The translations under genes and the position numbers were made by a program. From Pontibacter oryzae (lineage in GTDB: Bacteria; Bacteroidota; Bacteroidia; Cytophagales; Hymenobacteraceae), in assembly GCF_003576375.1 (NCBI RefSeq), contig NZ_QWGE01000004.1, forward strand, positions 1 to 64,000: DNA of 64,000 nucleotides, written 5' to 3'. This document shows, in pieces, positions 17,412 to 26,349 of this stretch (position 1 is the stretch's first letter; the number at the start of each line of letters is the position of its first letter). Below the pieces are notes generated by a model that did not search any database, was not told where the DNA came from, and saw nothing but the letters and a program-made list of their open reading frames with translations.

Positions 17412-17756
17412 ATACCTGATAATTACAAAGTCAGAGCCATCCAGAAATTGCTGAAGGGCTTTTTGCTTTTTAGACAGCGCCCTTCCGGAAAAAATCCTGC
17501 AGGTGTAGGCAACCCGTACGCAAGCAGCTGCATCTATACTTACAGAACCAGATAGCTTGATTTTATACTTGCAGCATATGCCTTTTTACTAAAATACAGC
17601 TGCTGTTAAACTATTTTGGTCGACGCTGTAGCTTAATAAGTCGAGAGAAAACCGTTGTAAGTATAAAGTAATCCAGAATTAGTAATACTTCTAGTACCTT
17701 GCATAGCAAACTACCGTACTAAATAAGGAGCATTCTCATTACCAAAAGCTTAGCCC
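17412..17756. other. Intergenic region before the MacAB-like operon
   Basis: 345 nt with no open frame I can support. It holds three copies of TATACTT/AAGTATA (17535, 17564, 17659). A small GC-rich hairpin-prone stretch lies near 17480. No convincing TTG-N19-TAnnTTTG promoter was found, although the operon start must lie here. Confidence 0.5.
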
Positions 17757-18473
17757 ATGATACAGCTTCAGGATATCCATAAATACTACGCCGTAGGCTT
17801 AAACAAGCTGCATGTGCTCAAGGGCATCGACATGCACATACACGAAGGCGAGTTTGTGTCGATCATGGGCTCCTCAGGCTCTGGCAAATCCACGCTGCTA
17901 AACATTCTGGGCATCCTCGACGATTACGACCAGGGCAACTATACCTTGGCGGGCACCCAGATAAAGAACCTTTCGGCGGCAAAGGCCGCCTACTACCGCA
18001 ACCGCTTCCTGGGCTTCGTGTTCCAGAGCTTCAACCTGCTGTCTTTTAAAAACGCCATGGAGAATGTGGCGCTGCCGCTATACTACCAGAAAGTGGGCCG
18101 CCGCGAGCGCAACAAGCTGGCCCTGGAATACCTCGAGATGGTGGGCCTGAAGGAGTGGGCAGAACACTCACCCAATGAGATGTCGGGAGGGCAGCGGCAA
18201 CGCGTAGCCATCGCCCGCGCACTTATCTCGCAGCCCAAACTCATACTTGCCGATGAGCCAACCGGCGCCCTCGATACCCAGACATCCTATGAGGTGATGG
18301 ACATCTTTAAAGAAGTGAACCGAAAGGGCATGACCGTGGTGATCGTAACGCACGAGAACGACATCGCCGCCCAAACCCAGCGCATCATCCGGCTAAAGGA
18401 TGGCCTGATTGTGAACGACGACCACGGAATGCTGGAAGCCACGGAGGTAGAAAGGGAGATTCTGAAGAGATAA
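17757..18473 (+). CDS. ABC transporter ATPase, MacB/LolD type
   Basis: 238-residue ATPase of the MacB/LolD/FtsE group. Walker A GSSGSGKST is at 38-46, the family-specific FVFQSFNLL follows the Q-loop, the signature is MSGGQRQRVAIARAL, Walker B is LILADEPTGALD, and the H-loop lies in VIVTHENDIAAQ. It starts a run ATPase-permease-permease-membrane fusion protein, the arrangement of MacAB-type mechanotransmission exporters that push peptides, antibiotics or lipids from the periplasmic side of the inner membrane. Confidence 0.93.
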   Translation: MIQLQDIHKYYAVGLNKLHVLKGIDMHIHEGEFVSIMGSSGSGKSTLLNILGILDDYDQGNYTLAGTQIKNLSAAKAAYYRNRFLGFVFQSFNLLSFKNAMENVALPLYYQKVGRRERNKLALEYLEMVGLKEWAEHSPNEMSGGQRQRVAIARALISQPKLILADEPTGALDTQTSYEVMDIFKEVNRKGMTVVIVTHENDIAAQTQRIIRLKDGLIVNDDHGMLEATEVEREILKR

Positions 18474-18599
18474 ATAAGTGTGAATGAGTGAATGAGAGAC
18501 TGGGTGAACGAGGGAAAACAATAGCGATAATTAAGTAAAGAATTTACAAACGAATCTATTCAATCATACACTCATTCGCTCATTCAAAATTTTAAAAGC
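18474..18599. repeat. GAATGAGT / ACTCATTC short-unit repeat gap
   Basis: The gap begins with two copies of GTGAATGA-type units (about 18480-18497) and ends with their reverse complement, CACTCATTCGCTCATTC (about 18570-18586). It separates the ATPase and the first permease gene. The same units recur in the next gap of this operon. Confidence 0.7.
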
Positions 18600-19844
18600 A
18601 TGTTCGACCTAGACAAATGGCAGGAAATACTGGCTACCATGCAGAAGAACAAGCTGCGTACCTTCCTGACGGCCTTTGGCGTGTTCTGGGGTATTTTCAT
18701 GCTGGTGCTGCTGCTTGGTGCGGGCAAGGGCATGGAAAACGGCGTGTACAACCGCTTCGGCGATGGCGCTAAAAACAGCGTGTTTGTGTGGAGCGGGAAA
18801 ACAGCCGTAGCGCACAAGGGCCTTAAGCCGGGCCGCGAGATAAAGCTGACCAACGAAGACCTGAAAGCCGTGCAGCGTGAGGTGGCTGGCCTAGATATGC
18901 TGGCGCCGCGCAACCGGGTATGGGGAGAGTATACCATCAACTATAAAAAGCAGAACGGTTCTTACCAGGTGTTTGGCGCTGAACCCGCGTTTATGGACAT
19001 GAACGGCGAGCGCGCGTTTCGGGGCCGCCTGCTAAACCAGCTGGACGAGCGTGAAAAGCGCAAGGTGATCGTGCTGGGCGAGCAGGCGGCGCAGGTGCTT
19101 TTTGCCGATCAGAACCCTATAGGCGAGTACGTGAACATCCAGGGAATACATTTTAAGGTGGTCGGCACTTTTAAGGTGCGCGGCAACAACAGCGGCCGCC
19201 GCGAGGAGCGTGCCTACATCCCTTTCGCTACGCTGCAAACCACGTTTAACCAGCCAAACCAGGTGCAGGTTATGCTGCTTGCCGCCAAAGAGGGCGTGCC
19301 TGCCAAAGAGATGGAAGACAAGCTGCGCGTGCTGCTGGCCCAGCGGCACAAGTTCTCGGAAACAGACGATATGGCGCTTGGCATAGAAAACACCGAGGAG
19401 GAATACCTGAAGGTGCAGGGGCTTTTCAGCGGCATCCGCATTTTCGTCTGGATTGTGGGTATCGGCACCCTGATAGCTGGGATCGTGGGCGTAAGCAACA
19501 TCATGCTGATCATTGTGAAGGAGCGCACCCGCGAGATTGGCGTGCGCAAGGCCCTGGGTGCTACACCGCTCTCCGTGGTAAGCCTCATTCTGCAGGAATC
19601 CATCGTGATCACCGCTTTCTCGGGCTACATGGGGCTGCTGTTCGGTACAGGGCTACTGGCCTTGCTGGAGTATCTGTTGGTATCGTCGGGGGCGGAGCTC
19701 CCTTTCTTTGCCAACCCTGAAGTCGATTTTGGCGTGGCGTTGGGCGCTACGGTGGTGCTGGTGCTTTCCGGGGCCATTGCCGGCCTGGTGCCTGCCCTGA
19801 AAGCCGCCAACATCAAACCCATAGAAGCCCTGCGGGCGGAGTAG
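18600..19844 (+). CDS. MacB-like ABC transporter permease (copy 1)
   Basis: 414 residues of the FtsX/MacB permease type. The N-terminal helix has KLRTFLTAFGVFWGIFMLVLLLGAGKGMENG, a periplasmic MacB_PCD domain spans roughly 50-245, and three C-terminal helices follow. The first includes WIVGIGTLIAGIVGVSNIMLIIVKERTREIGVRKALGATP, the signature loop of the family. The C-terminus ends ALKAANIKPIEALRAE as usual. Paralogous to the following gene. It lacks a fused ATPase, which is encoded separately upstream. Confidence 0.93.
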   Translation: MFDLDKWQEILATMQKNKLRTFLTAFGVFWGIFMLVLLLGAGKGMENGVYNRFGDGAKNSVFVWSGKTAVAHKGLKPGREIKLTNEDLKAVQREVAGLDMLAPRNRVWGEYTINYKKQNGSYQVFGAEPAFMDMNGERAFRGRLLNQLDEREKRKVIVLGEQAAQVLFADQNPIGEYVNIQGIHFKVVGTFKVRGNNSGRREERAYIPFATLQTTFNQPNQVQVMLLAAKEGVPAKEMEDKLRVLLAQRHKFSETDDMALGIENTEEEYLKVQGLFSGIRIFVWIVGIGTLIAGIVGVSNIMLIIVKERTREIGVRKALGATPLSVVSLILQESIVITAFSGYMGLLFGTGLLALLEYLLVSSGAELPFFANPEVDFGVALGATVVLVLSGAIAGLVPALKAANIKPIEALRAE

Positions 19845-20059
19845 GTGGTGAATGAGTGAATGAGTGAATGAATTTTGAATAATTGAATATTGAATAATTG
19901 AAAGGTATGAATTTCCCCGATTTAGGCAGGAGTGCTTTTTACACTTGGGAGTCTGTAACTGCTTGTAATTCAAGCTACAATCCACTCATTCACTCAATCA
20001 AAATTTAAAATTCAATTATTCAAAATTCAAAAGTCAGTTATTCAAAATTGTAAACGCGC
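19845..20059. repeat. Two repeat blocks and their reverse complements between the permease genes
   Basis: The left block (19847-19904) is GAATGAGT units followed by TTGAATAATTGAA. The right block (19981-20050) is ACTCATTC units followed by TTCAATTATTCAA. Each block is reverse-complemented but the block order is kept, so the pairings would cross rather than nest. The central 75 nt hold no gene. Confidence 0.7.
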
Positions 20060-21310
20060 ATGATCGATATTGATAAGTGGACCGAGATTTATAACACCGT
20101 AAAAAAGCATAAGCTGCGCACAGCACTTACGGCTTTTGGGGTGTTCTGGGGCATTTTTATGCTGGTTGTGCTGCTGGGCGCGGGCAAAGGGCTGGAGAAT
20201 GGCATTACCAGCGAGTTTAACATAGCCAAGAACGCGGTCTTTGTCTGGAGCCAGCGGACCAGCGTGCCATACATGGGCCTGAAAGCCGGACGTTATATTC
20301 AGATGACGAACGATGACGTGGCGGCCATTAAAGCCAATATACCGGAAGTAGGCGTGGTGGCGCCAAGCAACCAACTGCGCGGCGATTTCACGGTGAATTA
20401 CAAGGACAAAAGCTCCTCGTTTACCGTGAACGGCGAAACGCCCGAGATGCTTTTTGTAAAGCCGCTAACCGTTACGGGTGGCCGCTTTGTGAATGATATC
20501 GACATGCGCGAGAAACGCAAGGTAGCTGTGGTTGGCCCGCGTGTGCTGGAGGTGCTGTTCCCGAACGAGAAAAACCCGATTGGCAAGTATATCAGCATCA
20601 AAGGGAGCTACTTTCAGGTAGTGGGCACTTTTACGCCCGTCGGCAAAGGCGAAGACATTGTGGAGGACTCCAAAGTAATTTACATACCGCATACGGCGTT
20701 GCAGCAAACCTTTAACCAGGTGAACAGGATTGGCTTTATGGCCATGGTGCCAAAGCCAGGCGTGCCTGCCGCGCTCATCGAGGACAAGGTGAAAGCCCTG
20801 CTGATGCAGCGCCACCAGGTAGCACCCTCCGACCTGAAAGCCTTTGGCTCGGCCAACGTGGAAAAGGAGTTTCAGGATGTGCAGGGGCTTTTTGCAGGCA
20901 TTGCGGGCTTTAGCTGGTTGGTAAGTATAGGCACCATCATCGCGGGTATTATTGGGGTGGGCAACATTATGCTGATCGTGGTGAAAGAGCGCACCAAAGA
21001 GATCGGTATCCGCAAGGCGCTGGGAGCCACGCCCTGGTCCATCGTCAGCCTCATCATTCAGGAGTCTATCGTGATAACGGGGTTGGCGGGCTATGTTGGT
21101 CTTCTGGGGGGTACAGGCCTCATCGCCCTGATCGAGTACCTGATGCGCAGGTTCGAGGTGCAGGCGGGCTTTTTTGGCATACCCGAAGTTAACCCCGGCA
21201 TCGCCTTTACCGCAACGGTGCTGCTGGTGGTAACCGGTGCGCTGGCCGGACTCATACCTGCCACCAAAGCCGCCAGGGTGAACCCTGTGGTGGCCCTAAA
21301 AGATGAATAG
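20060..21310 (+). CDS. MacB-like ABC transporter permease (copy 2)
   Basis: 416 residues, the same architecture as copy 1: N-terminal KLRTALTAFGVFWGIFMLVVLLGAGKGLENG, a periplasmic domain, then WLVSIGTIIAGIIGVGNIMLIVVKERTKEIGIRKALGATP and a final ATKAARVNPVVALKDE. The two proteins align along their length with few gaps, so they are tandem duplicates that probably form a heterodimer. Heterodimeric permeases of this type occur in other Bacteroidota exporters. The substrate is not predictable. Confidence 0.93.
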   Translation: MIDIDKWTEIYNTVKKHKLRTALTAFGVFWGIFMLVVLLGAGKGLENGITSEFNIAKNAVFVWSQRTSVPYMGLKAGRYIQMTNDDVAAIKANIPEVGVVAPSNQLRGDFTVNYKDKSSSFTVNGETPEMLFVKPLTVTGGRFVNDIDMREKRKVAVVGPRVLEVLFPNEKNPIGKYISIKGSYFQVVGTFTPVGKGEDIVEDSKVIYIPHTALQQTFNQVNRIGFMAMVPKPGVPAALIEDKVKALLMQRHQVAPSDLKAFGSANVEKEFQDVQGLFAGIAGFSWLVSIGTIIAGIIGVGNIMLIVVKERTKEIGIRKALGATPWSIVSLIIQESIVITGLAGYVGLLGGTGLIALIEYLMRRFEVQAGFFGIPEVNPGIAFTATVLLVVTGALAGLIPATKAARVNPVVALKDE

Positions 21311-21417
21311 TATGGTTTACCAGGAAGTATAAAAACGGATGTGCGCGCAGGTATACTTGCCTGCAACGCTAAAGTATGCGTGCGCACAGTGCTAGAATAA
21401 GACTTGTTAATTGATAA

Positions 21418-22518
21418 ATGGTTATGAAAAAGGTTCTATTAGGCTTGTTTATCGTGGTTTTTCTGGGGCTTTCGGGCTGGCTGGGCTACTACTTCTACAA
21501 GAAGGCAAACACTGACCCGGTGGTTTACAAAACAGAATCGCCGTTCGAAACGGAGATAGTGAAGAAAACCGTAGCCACTGGCTCTATTGTGCCGCGCAAG
21601 GAAGTGCAGGTAAAATCGCAGGTGTCGGGCATTGTGGAGGAGCTCTATGTAGAGGCCGGTGAGGTAGTGAAAAAGGGGCAGCTGCTGGCTAAGATCCGGA
21701 TTGTGCCCAACATGGTAAACGTAAACAACGCCGAAACGCAGCTGCAAACCGCCAAGTTAAACTTTCAGGAGGCCAAGCGCGAACTGGAGCGGTACGAAAA
21801 GCTGTATGCCGAGAAAGTAATCCCGGAGCAGGAGTTCCGCAAGTATAAATCCGACTTCGCCTTGAAGCAGGAAGCCCTTTCTGCCGCCGAAAGCAACCTG
21901 CAACTGGTGCGCGAAGGCTCCTCGCGCAAGCGCGGGCAATCATCGAACCTGGTATACTCCACCATTGATGGCATGCTGCTGGATGTGCCGGTAAAAGTCG
22001 GGACCTCGATCATCGAGCGGAACAACTTTAACGAGGGCACCACCATTGCCTCCGTGGCCGATATGCGCAGCCTTATTTTTGAGGGCAAGATCGATGAATC
22101 AGAGGTAGGCAAGCTAAAAGAGAACATGGACCTGCTGCTGACCATTGGCGCCATTGAGGGCCGCGTGTTCAATGCCACCCTGGAGTATATCGCCCCAAAA
22201 GGTGTGGACGAGGAAGGGTCTATCAAGTTTCCGATCCGGGCCAAAGTGCTGCTGGATGAAAAGGACTTTATACGTGCCGGCTACAGCGCCAACGCCGACA
22301 TTGTGCTGGATAAGCGCGAGAAAGCACTAGCCATAAAGGAAAGCATGCTGAAGTTTGAGAAAGAGGAGCCTTACGTGGAAGTAGAAACCTCGCCGCAGGT
22401 GTTTGAGAAGCGCAAGATAAAAACCGGCATTTCGGATGGCATCAACATTGAAATACTGGCCGGCCTGCAGAAAAAAGATAAGGTAAAAGTGCCCGAAGCA
22501 GGTATGGCGCAGATATAA
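21418..22518 (+). CDS. Periplasmic adaptor (membrane fusion protein), MacA/HlyD type
   Basis: 366 residues. An N-terminal membrane anchor (KKVLLGLFIVVFLGLSGWLGYYFY) is followed by a biotinyl-lipoyl-like half (PRKEVQVKSQVSGIVEELYVEAGEVVKKGQLLAKI), a coiled-coil hairpin of about 70 residues (NAETQLQTAKLNFQEAKRELERY onward), the second lipoyl half (VYSTIDGMLLDVPVKVGTSI) and beta-barrel domains. This is the standard adaptor fold that connects the permeases to an outer-membrane channel such as TolC, which is not encoded here. An alternative start is the ATG at 21424. Confidence 0.92.
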   Translation: MVMKKVLLGLFIVVFLGLSGWLGYYFYKKANTDPVVYKTESPFETEIVKKTVATGSIVPRKEVQVKSQVSGIVEELYVEAGEVVKKGQLLAKIRIVPNMVNVNNAETQLQTAKLNFQEAKRELERYEKLYAEKVIPEQEFRKYKSDFALKQEALSAAESNLQLVREGSSRKRGQSSNLVYSTIDGMLLDVPVKVGTSIIERNNFNEGTTIASVADMRSLIFEGKIDESEVGKLKENMDLLLTIGAIEGRVFNATLEYIAPKGVDEEGSIKFPIRAKVLLDEKDFIRAGYSANADIVLDKREKALAIKESMLKFEKEEPYVEVETSPQVFEKRKIKTGISDGINIEILAGLQKKDKVKVPEAGMAQI

Positions 22519-22554
22519 CCTGGAAAAATATTGTTGTTTGTTTAAGGTGAAAGG

Positions 22555-22579
22555 AGCGGGTGCAATGCCCGCTTTTTTT
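22555..22579 (+). terminator. Terminator of the MacAB-like operon
   Basis: AGCGGG (22555-22560) pairs with CCCGCT (22568-22573) around a 7-nt loop, followed by seven T. Confidence 0.85.
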
Positions 22580-23186
22580 ATGGAGTCTCACCAAACAGCC
22601 ACAAAAGCAGCAAATGCGACGGCAGGTAAACGGCAACCGGGAAGAAGAGCATCACGGCAAGCAAGTATAATTGCCTGGGCACTTTGTGCTGGGCCTTCTC
22701 GCCGGGGCCAAATACCCAGTTTATGTTTTCTTCAGGGTTTGTAAGGTAGTAGGTAAGGGGCAGCACCAGCCAGGCAAGGGCCGTTTGCCAGTAAAGCGCC
22801 TGCCGCTGGTAGCCCCACTGGCTCAGCAACCAAAGTATAAGCACCGGTAAAACCACATGGAAAAGCGACAAGCCGCGCAGAAAAAGGCTTTTGCGCCGGT
22901 CAAACATATAGCTGCTCAAGCCTAAAAGCGTGCGCCCGGTTATCAGCTGATAGAAGTAGTCCAGGTTCCAGGCGAGTTCTGGCAGCAGTACGGCTACGGC
23001 CATCATACTTAGCAGCAGCTTAGAGCCCGTCCAGAGGGCAATGCCCACAGCAAACAGCGCAATATCTGAGAACCATAGAAAGTTGCCCGGCCCATACTTC
23101 CTCCAGTACACCGGCACCAGCACGGCCACAAAAGCTGTGTAGCTAAGTTGCAGCCATAGCGGCGGCAGTGCAGTGGCGGTTTCCAT
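22578..23186 (-). CDS. Integral membrane protein, unknown function
   Basis: 202 residues with about six hydrophobic segments. Notable conserved-looking features are WRKYGPGNFLWFSDIALF near the N-terminus, LAWNLDYF, and LTNPEENINWVFGPG in the last third, which hints at a loop with functional residues. I recall similar membrane proteins of unknown role in other bacteria, but I cannot name the family with confidence. It overlaps the downstream terminator of the convergent operon by a few bases. Confidence 0.75.
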   Translation of the reverse strand: METATALPPLWLQLSYTAFVAVLVPVYWRKYGPGNFLWFSDIALFAVGIALWTGSKLLLSMMAVAVLLPELAWNLDYFYQLITGRTLLGLSSYMFDRRKSLFLRGLSLFHVVLPVLILWLLSQWGYQRQALYWQTALAWLVLPLTYYLTNPEENINWVFGPGEKAQHKVPRQLYLLAVMLFFPVAVYLPSHLLLLWLFGETP

Positions 23187-23317
23187 GGGCGGCTTGCGGT
23201 TGTTTAATCTTGTATACCTATGTTGCTGAACATCGGGCCATATTTAAAGTATAAATCCCCGTGCTACCTGTGCGGGCAATTTCCTAACTTTGCGCTGTTC
23301 ATACTTTCGTTACCATC

Positions 23318-23812
23318 ATGGCACAGCATTATAATACCCCTTCTGCTATTCAAATCGTGGATTTTAACCTGTTTTACGCCAAGGCGTTTTATGACCTCAA
23401 CCACGAGTGGATCTCAAAGTATTTTGTGATGGAAGAGGCCGATACCAAATCGCTGAGCGACCCGCAGGGCTATATCATTAACAAAGGCGGGCACATCCTG
23501 ATCGCACTCTTTAACGGCGAGCCGGTGGGCACCTGCGCCCTTATAAACGATGGTGATGGAGTGCTGGAACTGGCAAAAATGGCTGTGGCTCCTAAAATGC
23601 AAGGCATGAAAATTGGAAAGATGCTCGGAGAGGCCGCCATAGACAGGGCGCGCCGCGTAGGAGCCAGCAAAGTATACCTGGTATCAAACCGCCGCCTGCA
23701 AACGGCCTTAAACCTGTACGAGCGCCTCGGTTTTATGGAAGTGCCCATGCCACCCAGCATCTACGAGCGCGCCGACATTAAAATGGAGCTAGAGCTAACG
23801 AAAGAAGTATAG
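23318..23812 (+). CDS. GNAT-family N-acetyltransferase
   Basis: 164 residues with the GNAT fold. An acceptor-side N-terminus is followed by the beta strands GEPVGTCALINDGDGVLELAKMAVAPKMQGMKIGKMLGEAAIDRARRVGA, where QGMKIGK is the acetyl-CoA pyrophosphate loop (Q/RxxGxG/A). The C-terminal strand SKVYLVSNRRLQTALNLYERLGFMEVP carries the usual YERLGF. Substrate unknown: it could be a small molecule, a peptide or a protein N-terminus. Confidence 0.9.
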   Translation: MAQHYNTPSAIQIVDFNLFYAKAFYDLNHEWISKYFVMEEADTKSLSDPQGYIINKGGHILIALFNGEPVGTCALINDGDGVLELAKMAVAPKMQGMKIGKMLGEAAIDRARRVGASKVYLVSNRRLQTALNLYERLGFMEVPMPPSIYERADIKMELELTKEV

Positions 23813-23862
23813 TTTGATGCATTGCAAGCCGCGCCAACGTATACTTTAGCGGCTATAGCTGC

Positions 23863-26349
23863 CTAAAAATCCTCTTCATCGCCACCGCCTCGGTCTGGCT
23901 CCTCGCGGTTTCTGCGGTGGCTGTCTTTCTCATCACTGTTCAGGCGGTAGGTAAATCCTATGTAGAAAATGCGGCTCTGGCGGCGGTTATTGCTCTCGGT
24001 CCGGAACGTATCGCTGAAGCGCGTGTAGTTCCACTGGCGGGTGTTGAATACGTCAGACACGCGCAGCATCACCGTGCCTTTCTTATCCAATACATCCTTC
24101 CGAATGCCTAAACCCGTGCTGAAAAGCTGCTCGCGCCGACCTTGTATGGTGGCCGTGGGTGCGCGGTAGTATGCGTTCAGTTGTATGTCCAGGTGGTTCC
24201 AAACGGTCATGGTGGAGTTGATGCGGGTGTTCCAGCTAAGCTGCTGGTTGCTGAGCTCGGTATCGCCTTGGGTGTCGTTAAGCTCGGTTCTAAAGCCGGA
24301 CAGGCTGCCGTTTAGCCGCCACCAGTTGCCGATAGTATGCGTGGCGCCAAACTCCAGGCCGTAAGAGGAGCCGCTGGCCAGGTTCAGGAAGGTTGTCTCG
24401 AAGCGGGTGTACGTTTCGCCGTCTTCGGTTACCTGGGCCTCCTGGCGCAGGCGTTGCACCTGGTTGGTGGTGCGGCGGTAGAACGTGCTCAGGTTAGCCG
24501 AGGAATTGCCCCAGTATTTCAGGTAGCCCAGTTCCAGCGAGTTAATGTATTCCGGGTTCAGCTTTGGGTTGCCGTAGTCTACGTCAAACTTATCGGAGCG
24601 GTCTACGAAGGGGTTCAGGTAGCGGCTGCGCGGGCGGTTTATGCGGCGGCTGTAGCTAAACTGTACTTTGTTATCATTATTGATGTCGTGAGTGATGAAC
24701 AGGCTAGGGAACAGGCTGAAGTAGTTGTTGGTGTATACTTCCTCCTGCGTGCGCTGGTCGGAGGTGGTGTAGGTTTGCTCTGCGCGCAGGCCCAGCTGGT
24801 AGCTGAAGCTCTTATACTTGTTGCTGTAGTTGGCGTAGGCGGCGTGCACCTGCTCGTCATACACAAAATGGTTGCTGAGCGTGTCGTTAAACACAAAACG
24901 GCTCTCCGGGAAATCAAACACGAAGAAGCGCGAGTCCTCATCCAGCCGCTGAAACGAGCTGCGGAAACCTGTCTCGACTCTGCTGTCTTCAGACAAAGGG
25001 TGCACGTAATCCGCCTGCGCCGTAAAGCGCGTGTTTCCGTCATCCGTTAACGTGTTTTGCCGCGACGACCTGCCTTGCAACGTTTCCCTGAACTCGCTGC
25101 CTTCCTCATCAAAGTTATTAGTATAAACCAGATCCGCGGTCAGCTCCTGGCCTTCGCGCTCAAAGGTCTGGCGGTAGCCCAGGTTCAGATCCATGTTATA
25201 GCCTTGCTCGGTGTCTTCGGTGAGGCGGGTGCGTTGGCCAACTTCCTGCCGGTCTGTGTTTAAAAAGCGGTAAAGCAGGTTGCTGGAGCCTTCCTCGTCA
25301 TCGGTGCGGTAAAACACGGAGGCAGATAACGCTCTTTTTGGCGATAGGTAATAATCGGCACCGAAACGGAAATTATGCGACACATCCAGGTTATCGCGCT
25401 CGCGCTGCTGGTCCAGGAAGTTATACCGGATGGTGTCCTCGCCGCTGATGTTTGAGATGGTGTTGCCCAAGTAATCGGTAAAGCTGCTGTTGGTGCCGGG
25501 GCGGGTTCGGTGCCGGAAATCGTAGCCCGCGTTTAAAGACCACTTGTCGTAGCGGTAGTTCAGGTTGAGCGAGGAGTTGTAGTTCTCGTACGTGCCCACG
25601 TTTACCGAGGCCGAGCCGTTAAAGCCGGGCTTTTTCTCTTTCTTCAGGATAAGGTTTATAACGCCGGAGGTGCCCTCCGGGTCATACTTGGCGGATGGGT
25701 TCGTAACAAGCTCAATACTCTCGATGAGGTTTGCCGGAATCTGGTCCAGGCTCAGGTTGGCTAAAGACGTGCGCTTGCCATCTACAAGTATGGTTACGTT
25801 GGAGCTCCCGCGCAGGCTCACGTTCCCGTCAATATCCACGGTAACAGAGGGTACATTCTGCAGCACATCAGCCACAGTGCCGCTCTCGGCTGCAACGTCC
25901 TGGGCGACGTTTACCACGCGCTTGTCCAGGTCATACTCTACCAGTTCGCGCTCTGTTACGATCTCTACCTCGTTTAGCCGGGTAGTGGAAGCCTGCATGG
26001 TAAGCGTGGCGAGCTGAAGGGTAGGGGCGGTGGCGGATACGGTAAGGTTTTTAACATACTTGGTAGGGTAGCCTACCAGCGAGATACGGAGCAGGTACCT
26101 GCCAAAAGGAACTGGCTGGAGGTTAAAGCGGCCACTGACATCGGTGGTGGCGCCTGTTACCAGGCTGGAGTCGCGGGGGGTAAGCAGCACGACGTTGGCA
26201 AAGCCGAGCGGGGTTTTCTGAGGGCCTTCCACTACTGTGCCGCTAATGTTGCCGCTGGCAGGAGCCGGGCCGGGTGCTTGTGCCTGAAGGTTTGTGGGTA
26301 AGTAAAATGCTGCGAGTATAAGTATGAATTGGAGTAAGTAAGTCTTCAT
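23863..26349 (-). CDS. TonB-dependent/outer-membrane beta-barrel receptor (OMP_b-brl_3 type)
   Basis: 828 residues from MKTYLLQFILILAAFYLPTN, a clear signal peptide. The in-frame ATG at 26484 would add 45 residues in front of it. A carboxypeptidase-regulatory-like domain (about 30-115: GNISGTVVEGPQKTPLGFANV) precedes a plug domain (DVLQNVPSVTVDIDGNVSLRGSSNVTILVDGKRTSL) and a large barrel with RYDKWSLNAGYDFRHRT, FSYSRRINRPRSRYLNPF and the C-terminal IFYIGFTYRLN. The tail is Asp/Glu/Arg-rich (NRREEP-like). The barrel type is common in Bacteroidota, where ligands are mostly unknown. Confidence 0.9.
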   Translation of the reverse strand: MKTYLLQFILILAAFYLPTNLQAQAPGPAPASGNISGTVVEGPQKTPLGFANVVLLTPRDSSLVTGATTDVSGRFNLQPVPFGRYLLRISLVGYPTKYVKNLTVSATAPTLQLATLTMQASTTRLNEVEIVTERELVEYDLDKRVVNVAQDVAAESGTVADVLQNVPSVTVDIDGNVSLRGSSNVTILVDGKRTSLANLSLDQIPANLIESIELVTNPSAKYDPEGTSGVINLILKKEKKPGFNGSASVNVGTYENYNSSLNLNYRYDKWSLNAGYDFRHRTRPGTNSSFTDYLGNTISNISGEDTIRYNFLDQQRERDNLDVSHNFRFGADYYLSPKRALSASVFYRTDDEEGSSNLLYRFLNTDRQEVGQRTRLTEDTEQGYNMDLNLGYRQTFEREGQELTADLVYTNNFDEEGSEFRETLQGRSSRQNTLTDDGNTRFTAQADYVHPLSEDSRVETGFRSSFQRLDEDSRFFVFDFPESRFVFNDTLSNHFVYDEQVHAAYANYSNKYKSFSYQLGLRAEQTYTTSDQRTQEEVYTNNYFSLFPSLFITHDINNDNKVQFSYSRRINRPRSRYLNPFVDRSDKFDVDYGNPKLNPEYINSLELGYLKYWGNSSANLSTFYRRTTNQVQRLRQEAQVTEDGETYTRFETTFLNLASGSSYGLEFGATHTIGNWWRLNGSLSGFRTELNDTQGDTELSNQQLSWNTRINSTMTVWNHLDIQLNAYYRAPTATIQGRREQLFSTGLGIRKDVLDKKGTVMLRVSDVFNTRQWNYTRFSDTFRTESNNRRQSRIFYIGFTYRLNSDEKDSHRRNREEPDRGGGDEEDF

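Noticed and set aside
17655..17701. Possible promoter TTG...TACCTTG before the MacAB-like operon
   Set aside because: The spacer of 37 nt is far from the 19 nt expected.
24337..25050. 237-codon plus-strand open frame inside the TonB-type receptor gene
   Set aside because: Low-complexity Val/Ala/Arg composition opposite a clearly coding frame; it is an antisense shadow.
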